Origin: Unio delphinus
Taxonomy: Eukaryota > Mollusca > Bivalvia > Unionida > Unionidae
Reading direction: 5' to 3'
DNA length: 64,000 nucleotides
Assembly (NCBI GenBank): GCA_029339505.1
Contig: JAQISU010000169.1
Span: 6,192,001-6,256,000, forward strand
The translations under genes were made by a program, and so were the position numbers. The first letter of the stretch is position 1. The number at the start of each line of letters is the position of its first letter. This document shows positions 53,428-64,000 of this stretch, one piece after another. The notes beneath the pieces were generated by a model. That model saw only the letters and a program-made list of their open reading frames with translations. It was not told where the DNA came from and ran no database searches.

Positions 53428-55589
53428 ATTTTCGCTACTGACTGGGTTCATGGTCTAAACGATGTGATTGTACATACCACTACTTCTATGTTGTCTGAAG
53501 TGCTCAAGCCCACACTGATTTCATATGCCTGCAGTTTAATTGGTACCTCTAGACGTGCTCTAGCAAACAACTTCTATTAAATTAATATCATTTTCAATTT
53601 TTTCTCGTGAATACTGTACATTATAACGTCTGCTCCTAATAGTATAATTACTGGCTTTTAGAAATATAATCTAATAGTAAAGCTATAAACGGAGACGTCG
53701 ATACAGACATGTTTATTGACATTATTCACACCTCCGGAAGTCATTCGTCCCCGACTGATCACAAACGTTGATTTATCCCATTAATCAAGAAACAGCTAGA
53801 TTCTTAATTCCCAAACATGATTACAGATCTGAATCAATTGATTTGATCCATAATGATCACTGACCTTTAGAACTGGAGTGTTTGATCTACGCATGATGAT
53901 AGCAATAGTAGAGTTTTACTTATTCTATGTTGGTATCCAATAGTTTTTGAATTAACTGTAGCTAAAGCCTCTCAACAAGAAGGTCTCTAACATGTCAAGA
54001 ACACGGCCTCAATCTACATAACCATAATGAATCACAGATAGAAAGATCACGCATCCAACAGGACAAAGCATCCTCACCAAAGTCAGAAGTTGCTCAGCCT
54101 CAAACCGGCTCTTCCAATATTCGTAACTCTTGTCTCACAATCAACTGTTCGAACGTGATTTCAAATACTATCACGTCGTTTTGTAAGATAAACGTCACGT
54201 TGCCCTTCCCGCTATTGCGTTAAGTCAGGGGAACAAAAAATATGGTTAGCAGTCATGTGCAAATGTTAGACAACGCGGCTATAGCGGGTCCTTTTCGTAA
54301 GAGTACGATAACCCAACCTTTTGAGGTGTGCAAACTCGCACGTGGACGTTTAAAGCTTTGTTCAAGAACAAAGGACTCTTATATGTGTCGTAAATCTAAC
54401 CACGTTGACAGACGGCCTGGATGCATTGTCTGCTTAATTGGTAAGAACAGGGTATAATCGACATCCAATCGAAAGTGAGGGAGGGTGTGGTCACCATTTC
54501 AGTCCGAATTTAATTTAGTATTTTCGAACTAGGAACTTACTAATTGCCAAAACATCGTGCTGGAAGGTTATAATGCAATACTCAGGTAAACCCACTCGTA
54601 ATTTGGCGGGGAAACGTTGGAAATTCTAAGAAAGACAGAGCTTCGTAAAGGTCAGTAAATATGTGCTCGATTGTTTCAGAATATAATTACATTGGTAATT
54701 GTAATTATGTTCAGTATGTACACTTCATTACTATATTCGTTAGAAAGTAGAATTAACTTTGTAGTGTTTAATAAACATGCGTATTTGAGAACAAAAATAT
54801 TATGATGTAAGGAATTATGTAGCTTGCTAGTCTGTGGTCAGAACTAATATTGTAGTTCCTTATTTGGTTACTTCATAATAAACTAGTGCATATATTAATG
54901 TGATATTCTAGATTTTACAACTGTTAAATATAATTTTAACTTTGAAAAATTATTGCAGTGTGCAGAATTAGTTACTATGGATGTAAGGATATATCGGAGC
55001 ATGGATATTTGAATATTTGTGTACACTTAGTAGAGTGTAATTTTCAGAAATGCGTCTGCGTGTTGTGATATTTTTCAGTATAATGAGATTAAGAATATAT
55101 AAATACTGATGTTAGGCAATTTACTGATGTCGTATGATAAGTAGTTGATTTCGTGTTTCTTATTACCAAGATGTTTTCCATACAAAAACGTAATGGCATT
55201 TCGATGTGCACGAATCTTGACCGAAAAATGTAATGATTTTTATCTGACGATAACAACCCTTGGTACCCACAGAAAATCTAGAGATGGGTTCCCTAAGGCG
55301 ACTTGGCATTGTTTTCAGTGGCATCTCGTCAATACCTACGACACAGCTGGTGCCATGACGTATCGATTTGTCCTTTCCCTTCGATCTGCATGGACACCAA
55401 CTGATTCTCCATATCACCCTGCCAAGGCTTGTGCCCTGGAGAGGACATTTCAGCTTCGCTACACAGCGTTGACACAACACGGGACGAAGCAGTTTACAAG
55501 TTATAAGTCACCACTCGATTGGCGTAGAGTCAGACGCCAGAGGTTGCTTCTGTCAGTGGGAGAGACCAACAGATCTCACTGGACAGGTA

Positions 55590-58050
55590 CCGCCCGTCTC
55601 AAGCTGGGCAACCCCCAAACAAAAAGGTGCCGTCCTGCCACAGTTCGTCTGCCTTACTGGGTCAGTACACTGCAACTATTGCACCAAGTAATAACAAACG
55701 AAAACCAACAATAAATCTCCGATCATCAAGCTAGGTACCTAAACTTTCCAGACCATACTGACTAGTCTCTCAGATGATTTCCAGGCAATCAGTGATGTTC
55801 AAAATGACTTCAGTCATCAACGACGAACTTGCAAGACTCCAGGTCGACATCGCCGCACTACAGGAGACACGGATGCCAGATTTCGGGTCCTTTTAGATAA
55901 GAGACCTACACGTTCTTCTGGCAAGGAAAGAGCGCTGACAAAGCCAGAAAGTTTGGTATTGTATTCGCCGTCAGAAACTCTCTGCTGCGAATAATATAAC
56001 TGTCAAGTTACTCGCGGGTTATGAGCGTTATTTGTATAATATTGTACAAGCCCCATCTGTCAAAGGGTAAGTGTTAAGTCCCACTTGTCAAGGGGTATTG
56101 TACAACATATAATAATAATAACTATAACCCACTCCCTTTTGATACTCCCTATCTAAGAGATGACCGCCCTCGATATAATTGCCCGGTTTGAGTATGAGAA
56201 TTGTTATAGTAAACTGAGCAGGTATATTAAACAAACAACTCCGAGCCCCCGTAAAGATAAACAAACATTTTATTCAATTGCATACACAATTATGAAACTT
56301 CCTTTCATTAGGAATACACGTTGTTTAGAAATACAACTTTCACCGTATTACAATAAGATTTGAAATGGAATTAAACAAATTAGCCGTTATATTACTTATA
56401 GTTTTAAATCATCATAGGATCGAGTGGTACAATCGAAGTCAGTGACTTGTTCAATTTTTATAACCTGTTATTCTCGGTCCTCGTTCACTGTTCAATCAAT
56501 GTCGCTTCAACTAAGAATTAAGGTAAGAATTCCAGTTCATAATTCAAAAGCACATTATTATACAAATGTATCAAATGAATTCATGCAAGTACTTCCGATT
56601 CATAATACAAAACACATTATTATACAAATGTATACAATTAAATCAATTATACAAATATATCAAACGAAATCATGCAGACCTGTAAACTAAGCAAACATCA
56701 TATAAATTGCATCAACAATATACATGGAATTGTGACAGTACCTTTGTGTGTTTTTGGTGTGTCACGCAACCGTTGGTTTTTGGCCGTTTTCGACCACGCT
56801 TCCTTACGAATGTATTTCTTTCAAATAACATCCGGAGTCCTTATTAAATAATTCTACCTCTGGCTTCCTCTCTTGCAGAGAAATTTTCAAGACTGGCTTC
56901 TAATTTAGCTAGTGCGATATTATGTTCTAAAGATCTTCGGGTGAAAACACACCCCTTATTTAACCGTGACCAATCATAATCAAATGTATTTTCTCCCGCT
57001 TTCCTCTAAAAGTCGCTTACGTCATGGTCAATATGACATGCTTGGTTTTAAAGTAACAGAATCTCTGCATTTTCTCAATTCTGACACCTTTCGTGAGAAA
57101 TTAAACTTTAAAATGTCGCCAGCAGTCAGTCGGCTGCTGAATCAACGACGTTTAATTAGTACAACGGTCACATCCTACTATACAGATCCGTCTCTTTGGC
57201 ACGACGTGTCTTATAAATCTAACTAATTGTTATCTGGTCCCACCCAATGGTTTATTAATAGATCTACTGAAATTTGGCACTTCACAAGAACCCTGCCAAC
57301 AAATAAACAAAAGATTGGTATCCCTCTATCTGCAAACTGGACTTAATCATTACGAGACGAACTGCCATGATGGGTGTTGAATCTTACCTGTTCCTTCCAC
57401 CGTTATGGGAAAGAGAGTAAACCACGCATTGACGTGAGCAATGCGTCATATCCAGACAAGGTCGATGAAATCATTTATGTTCACTCCTAGACTTTTGTAT
57501 CAGAACTTTCAACGGCAGTGCCAAAGAGACATGGGATGACATCAGCGAGACTGTGTACAGCACAGCAAAACAAATCTTATTAAGAAGCAGTCAAAGAACA
57601 ACGACTGGTTTGAGGCTAACTCGACCACAGTCAAGCCAGTCATAGAAGAGCGTCGCAGTACTCACCGGGCATACAAAATGATCCCCCCTGTTGGATGACT
57701 CTACAGGCATACAGTTCTACCAAGAGCAAAGTGCAGAGGTTAGCACAACAGTTAGCCAATGAATAATGGCTTCAGCTCTGTCAGAGAATCTAGTCAGCAG
57801 CAGATATCGAAAAGATCAGACACATGTACTATGGCATAAACAAGCAATGTGTCCCACAAAGAAAGTGATACCACCACTGAAGTCTCCTGCACTACTGTCC
57901 ACGACAAGGGCAAGCAGATCGAGCATTGGGTGGAGTGCTACTCTAAACTGCAATCCAGACAGATCCACGTGACCAACGATGAAAACCTCCCACTCATGGC
58001 CGAACTAGACGAGAAACTTACTGTGGAAGAACTAATGTTTTTTATGTTTC
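55590..58050 (+). mobile_element. RTE-type LINE relic, interrupted
   Basis: Plus-strand pieces of an RTE/BovB-like non-LTR element. The apurinic-endonuclease start is at about 55,803-55,985 (MTSVINDELARLQVDIAALQ, ETRMPDFGSF, FGIVFAVRNSLL), the end of the endonuclease near 57,334-57,380 (KLDLIITRRTAMMGV), and the segment before the RT core at about 57,860-58,040 (DKGKQIEHWVECYSKLQSRQ, LMAELDEKLTVEEL). The coding sequence is broken by stops and by about 1.3 kb of unrelated sequence (about 56.0-57.3 kb). The RT core itself is absent. Inactive. Confidence 0.72.
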
Positions 58051-58465
58051 ATAAATTGTGCCAAAACGGAGGCCTTGTCGTCTACATGTTACCGTCGATT
58101 TAACAAAATAAAATCTATAAAAATCTCAGACACTTTAGTTATGTCTCAGAAAGCGTCATCATAACGTTCCTGTTAAATCAAGTTGTGCCTTGTACGGTAT
58201 CAGTCGCGAAAAAATTCCAAACGTACGTGCTCATGTCCTAGAAGCCAGTTTCAAAGAAGTCTTACGATGACTAAGGTGACAGTACGTCAATTGCTGTTTT
58301 ATGAGACTTTTATGAGATGTTTAGCTGGAATGTTCTATAGTCCGATCTCATAAACACATGTTAGGAACTCAGGAAGATAGGAAGAAGAAAAAGGATGAGT
58401 CCCCAGATAAAGAATGTCACCCGATGATGGAATGTCAAGGGAATCAGGTACGGCATCGTGACTGG

Positions 58466-59106
58466 AAAGAGAAGTCAGACATCTATTGTCTGCTGATATG
58501 AAGAACTTTATTTAAATAATCAACACACATATATCACTACATTCTAAAAACACATCTAAAAACTTTATAATAAAAATTCATGAAATACATATTACATTTT
58601 CCTTATTAAGCTTTCCAACTTCATTTATTCGTATAACTTCTGCATTTTAGAATATTATACAAATAGTTAATTCTCAATCAATTTCAAGATAGCCAAAGTA
58701 TAAAATGTAATAACTGTAATTAATGCAACAATTAATTTAAAGAAATGTATTTTACTTATTTTAAAATAGAATATTGATTTAGAATATATTGCTAGATATT
58801 ATTCTTTCTTACTTAAAGAATACTTTATTTCAACATTAAATCTAAACATGAAGTTGGTAGCAAATTCAACCTTTACAATAAAAATTACATAGATATAATT
58901 AAATATGAATTCTTTAAAACATTTAAACATTCCATTACAATATATTATAAATAAAGGAATTCAGTAGCAATGTTGCAAACAAAACAATTTTACCATTAAA
59001 ATCTCATTCATTAAAAATATTTATTCCTAAAAGAAGTTACGACATATACAGTTTTCTTACCTTAAAAGCAAAGTCAGACATCTATTTTCTGCTGATATGA
59101 AGAACT
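58466..59106 (+). repeat. About 40-bp direct repeats flanking a 560-bp AT-rich block
   Basis: GTCAGACATCTATTGTCTGC at about 58,474 and GTCAGACATCTATTTTCTGC at about 59,072 are each followed by TGATATGAAGAACT. They bracket very AT-rich DNA. The nature of the block is unknown: perhaps an insertion, or a local duplication. Confidence 0.7.
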
Positions 59107-60505
59107 AATCTGACCCGATTGCGCATCTGTATTTATACACATTCGGCCAGATTCAGGGTTAGACACGGTCATACCCTTCATGTACCAGTCAGAAAAATGC
59201 TGACTCTCTCTCCCAAGCAATAACCGGTTCCAACAGGTGGAAACCAATTTGTTTTACGTCATAAGACTTAGTCTAGTGGTTTATTTATATTCGTTTGACG
59301 ACGTTACGCCAAATATGGGTATCCGTTGTTGGAAGCCATTTTGTTTTGTGTCGTCTAGAAGTTTCTTAGAGAGAGGTTACTCCACTTTTATTAACCGAAT
59401 TCGATTTTCGACAATGTCTAGGTTACAGAATAAATATTTTTACTAATGGAACCTACAGATGGTAGCTGAGTCGGCAAATTATGTTTTTCGTTATATATTT
59501 CCACTCAACACTGTACATTAACAAAGCTCTAGTTATTTTTACTGGTGTTATGCAGTATGGTTATATACATTGCCTTTTTTTTCACTTGCTCAGCAACAAT
59601 TTCTAGTCTATATAATTGTGCTACAAAAACAAATGAAATTACCTTTAATATATTTTAAAATATAAACAAATAAAACATTACTTTAATACAATTCAAAGAA
59701 AATGGCAATCTTATTAATTTTACTAAAAATTATGTCCTAACAGCTGCATGGAATCATTCACATTGCACATCAAACCAAACGCATTTTTAGAGAAACAATG
59801 TAACCTTGACGCAACTGGCCGAATTATCTCAGCGACATTCAAACCAAAAATCAAATCTTTTTTAAACCTAGAGGCAGCGGTTCTCTATGAGATGTCATCA
59901 TTCGTTCCCGCTTAAAAGTTTATCCCAATGCCCCCAAAGTCCTCCCTAAGAAGAAAAAGACCATTCCTCGACGTCCCCATAAAAAAGAAAACGAGCAACA
60001 GTGTCAAGACCAGGTCACAGCCTCAGAAAAAGAAAATTCCCAAATTCCCAAGAAAAGACCCCATAATACAGCTTCTACCTGGAAGAGAAGCATTATATAT
60101 AACACATACATTAAAAATGACATGACATTTAAAGTGTTGCTATTAAGCAAATTGTGATCCACCCATTTCGCAATAATACGAATATATAAACATTCTTTCA
60201 ACCGCAGGCATATAGATCAATGATGAATTTCTCCTCATTCATTAATTATAAATGTCATATGAAAACAACGATAAAAGTATTAATAGTCCCTGTTTTCTAA
60301 ATGATATTAAAATTGTACACAATTTCATCGGGATCCTTTGTTTTCTTCCATTCTTCTATCGTGTAAATGACAATAACAACAAAAAGAAATAAAAAAATTA
60401 AAACACAAATCTAGAGTGAGAGAAACAAACATAATGCTGAACTTGCACCAAGTAACCTACAATAATCTGGTCCATCATAATGGTATGTTTACGCTTTTGG
60501 GAGAT

Positions 60506-60506
<1 letters not shown>

Positions 60507-60598
<92 letters not shown>
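60507..60598. repeat. (GA)n microsatellite
   Basis: About 46 GA units. The RERERE and SLSLSL open frames here are translations of the repeat. Confidence 0.96.
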
Positions 60599-60600
<2 letters not shown>

Positions 60601-60850
60601 TTTTCTGTCAACCCTATTTTGAGTGAAGCAGGAAATTTACTGCTTTTTGCGTATATATAACTGCAATTCTTTTTCAGTTGCATGGCTACAATCTACACTA
60701 CTTACTTGAAACTGTAAATGTCTCTATTTCGTGGGGGTGGGGGTGGGACATGTCTACAATTGATACTATTTGCTTAAAGCTGTGTCTGTCTCCTTTGCAT
60801 GGGAGTGGCTTAATCGACATTATTTGAGGCTGTGATTGTCTACTTTTCAG

Positions 60851-60986
60851 GGGCGTGGCTACGATCGATATCGATATGACTAATCTTGATATTAATCAGT
60901 GTGATGAAGATTCCGCAACAGGCGACAACTACCAAACAAAAGTGGACCTTTTTCGTGGCACTCATTTATGTCAAGAAACAACCAAG
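60851..60986 (+). CDS. Gene 2 exon: Cache/stalk segment (NQCD motif)
   Basis: 136 nt between ttttcag and GTACGC, with one leading base. It reads VATIDIDMTNLDINQCDEDS, then KVDLFRGTHLCQETTK. Same length, phase and motif as gene 1 exon 2757-2892. The following exon (EGF-like stalk and TM1) is not present before the window ends. Confidence 0.86.
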
Positions 60987-62032
<1,046 letters not shown>

Positions 62033-62215
62033 CTAATATATAAAACTGAATGTTTGTTTGTTTGTGTCGTATGCGTTCCTATACCGTTAATCCGATTGCG
62101 ATAAAACTTTGGTGAGTTGTTCTGCGCACGCCCGCGAAGGTTTCTGAATTAGTACAACCATTAAAATTGTAACAATTAACAAATGTGTTTTTACGACATT
62201 TACCGTGTGTTCGCT

Positions 62216-62575
62216 GTGAACTGTAGGCGCCTTTAGATACGTCACGTGATCGAACAGTAGGCGCCTTTAGATACGTCACGTGATCGAACAATAGGTGCCT
62301 TTAGATACGTCACGTGATCGAACAGTAGGCGCCTTATATACGTCACGTGATCGAACAGTAGGAGCCTTAGATACGTCACGTGATCGAACACGGTCTGTAG
62401 CGATACCTAATTTCGCGTGTCTTCGGTGTGAACTGTAGGCGCCTTAGATACGTCATGTTTACTTAGTTACGTTTGGTTCGCGCCTTGGTTACGTCAAACA
62501 ATCGTGGTGTGAATTTGTACGTCACGTGATCGAACAGTAGGCGCCTTAAATACGTCACGTGATCGAACACGGTCT
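62216..62575 (+). repeat. Helitron subterminal tandem repeats (TACGTCACGTGATCG)
   Basis: Five to six copies of a roughly 37-bp unit containing GTAGGCGCCTTTAGATACG followed by TCACGTGATCGAACA, at 62,216-62,395 and again at about 62,515-62,575. Each unit joins a CRE-like TACGTCA to an E-box CACGTG and a GGCGCC palindrome. Probably the element's promoter or a transposase-binding array. Confidence 0.85.
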
Positions 62576-62743
62576 GGATTGGCTGAAACTATGATGACGT
62601 AAATCAACAGCTGTATGAAATTCATAATCGGTGTACGTCATGTTTACTTAGTTACGTTTGGTTCGCGCCTTGGTTACGTCAAACAATCGCGGTGTGATTT
62701 GTAATAGTCGTAACAAAGCATTACTTTCGCTGTCTAATCAATT

Positions 62744-63967
62744 ATGCCACCTAAACGAAAAGCTATTGGTCGATCTACACCTCAAGCACGAAAGATAAAG
62801 GCATCACGAGCTTCAGAAACAGACGAGCAACGGAAAGTAAGATTGGAAAGCGTTCGAGTTTGCACTGCTCAAGCCCGATCATCTGAAACAGACGAGCAAC
62901 GGAAAGCAAGATTAGAAACCGTTCGAGTTCGCACTGCTCAAACCCGATCATCTGAAACAGACGAGCAACGGGAAGCAAGGTTGCAAACCGTTCGAGTTCG
63001 CACCGCTCAATCCAGACGAACAATGCACGCTGATTTAAATCTTAGTGCATTCCATTATAATGCAAATTATGATTACAGTCTTCATCCAAGTGTGCTTATT
63101 GGAAAAATGGATAAATCATGCGTGTATTGCAATGTCCTCAAATTTAAGAATGAAACACCACGAATGTGCTGCGCGGGTGGAAAAGTGAAATTGCCAGAAT
63201 TACATTCACCACCTGAACCATTATCAACGTTGGTATCAGGTGACACAAGCCAATCGAAACATTTCTTGGCAAACATACGGAAGTACAATTCATGTTTCCA
63301 AATGACATCGTTCGGTGCAACAAATATCGTGCGCGAGAATTACATGCCAACATTTAAAGTGCAAGGTCAAATTTACCATCGTGCAGGATCACTACTACCA
63401 CTACCGAACGCAGATCACAAATTTCTTCAAATTTATTTCATGGGAAACACTCATGAACAAATCGATCAACGTTGTCAATTCAATACTGGCACTAAACGAG
63501 AAATAGTCGCTGCATTACAAACTTTATTCGATCAACACAACGAATTAATTCGATTGTTCAGAACTGCCCTTGAACAAATGCCAACTGATGACTACAAAGT
63601 CGTAGTTAGAGCAGACAAAACACCTGTCGGCCAACACGAAAGACAGTACAATGCACCAACAATTGATGAAGTGGCGATCGTTATAGTTGGCGAAGAATTT
63701 AACTCGCGTGATATAATTCTTCATCGCACAAATGGTGATGTTCAGCGAGTCTCAGAAACTCATCGCTCATACGACGGATTGCAATATCCGATTTTATTTT
63801 GGCAAGAAGAAGATGGATATCATTTCAACATCTTAATGAGAAACCCACAAACAAATGAGGAAACGAATAAGAAAGTCAGTGCCATGAAATACTATTCATA
63901 TCGATTGATGATTCGTAAAAACGCTGAAAATCATATCTTGAAATGTCGACAATTGTTCCATCAATAA
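62744..63967 (+). pseudogene. Helitron Rep/Hel protein N-terminal part with premature stop
   Basis: ATG 62,744 gives 407 residues. It opens MPPKRKAIGRSTPQARK, then three SETDEQRxARLxxVRVRTAQ repeats (about 25-100), then the Helitron N-terminal region with a Cys cluster (KSCVYCNVLKFKNETPRMCC) and the Helitron helicase-like domain ending in MIRKNAENHILKCRQLFHQ. A TAA follows at 63,965-63,967, yet the same frame continues with YIVDMYAKIET, text usual for the family. The stop is therefore a nonsense mutation and not the natural end. The catalytic Rep HUH motif and helicase domain would lie further right. Confidence 0.83.
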
Positions 63968-64000
63968 TACATTGTCGATATGTATGCGAAAATCGAAACC

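Larger units (their letters stand above)
50769..60850 (+). other. 10-kb intron of gene 2
   Basis: Large intron filled with simple repeats, a 54-bp minisatellite, a 35-bp inverted repeat and an RTE-type LINE relic (all listed). Short open frames at 54,242-54,457, 55,145-55,714 and 59,928-60,125 have no recognisable domain. The second directly abuts the LINE relic and may be part of its 5' region. Confidence 0.7.
48917..60986 (+). other. Receptor gene 2, GPR158/GPR179-like (partial)
   Basis: Four plus-strand exons, 48,917-49,214, 49,783-49,944, 50,598-50,768 and 60,851-60,986, join in phase: two leading bases, then 255 codons. They encode most of a Cache-like ectodomain and the first stalk Cys residues. 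Exons three and four match gene 1 exons in length, phase and sequence, so the two are tandem paralogues in the same orientation. The stalk, seven helices and tail must lie right of the window. The 5' exon(s) with the signal peptide were not found. Confidence 0.78.

Noticed and set aside
55145..55714. 189-residue open frame in the gene 2 intron
   Set aside because: No recognisable domain; it abuts the RTE LINE relic and is probably part of its 5' region.
60416..60683. RERERE and SLSLSL open frames
   Set aside because: Translation of the (GA)n tract.

Overview
The window is animal (metazoan) genomic DNA: short exons with GT-AG borders, kilobase introns, no prokaryotic gene layout, many di-, tri- and tetranucleotide tracts, and relics of LINEs, SINEs, a Helitron and a hAT MITE. 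SINE fragments of a type I associate with molluscs, plus the invertebrate-type repeats, suggest a mollusc or other lophotrochozoan. I cannot name the species.

Host genes. Two plus-strand genes lie in tandem and encode GPR158/GPR179-like class C orphan receptors (Cache-like ectodomain, Cys-rich EGF-like stalk, seven TM helices). Gene 1 (about 1-14.7 kb) enters from the left; nine exons join in phase to 479 codons plus stop, followed by an AATAAA. Gene 2 (48.9 kb to beyond the right end) shows four exons. Its third and fourth exons match those of gene 1 in length (171 and 136 nt) and phase. Its next intron holds a young-looking Helitron from about 62.03 kb.

Central element (27,941-41,524). Between the receptors sits a 13.6 kb near-perfect palindrome. 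Two 6.7 kb arms mirror each other around a 178-bp unique loop (34,639-34,816), with GGGTT repeated at both outer edges and unrelated flanks. From the end inward each arm carries: a 165-bp terminal segment that can fold into a T-shaped hairpin, an A32/FtsK-HerA-type packaging ATPase, a CxxC zinc-ribbon ORF running by a -1 frame change into a parvovirus-like phospholipase A2 domain, a retrovirus-like DDE integrase, a convergent family B DNA polymerase joined to an SF1 helicase with an HNH-like tail, a Cys-rich small protein, and an HNH endonuclease cut at the loop. This is a Polinton/adintovirus-grade virus-like element without recognisable capsid or protease genes. It looks like a fold-back (snap-back) inverted duplication of one genome end that was then integrated. 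The arms differ at only a few sites, but those sites matter: the left arm lost the polymerase motif C, the right arm has a nonsense codon in the ATPase, and the polymerase-helicase frame is broken in both.

Other regions. 15-28 kb: a SPIN-like hAT MITE with a perfect 8-bp target duplication, a minus-strand CR1/L2/Jockey-type LINE relic, and a TIR-bounded relic of a multicopy 'CYVCG' gene family. 41.5-48.9 kb: a SINE piece, a second relic of that gene family, another LINE copy and a 33-bp minisatellite. 50.8-60.8 kb (gene 2 intron): a 35-bp inverted repeat, a 54-bp minisatellite and an RTE-type LINE relic.
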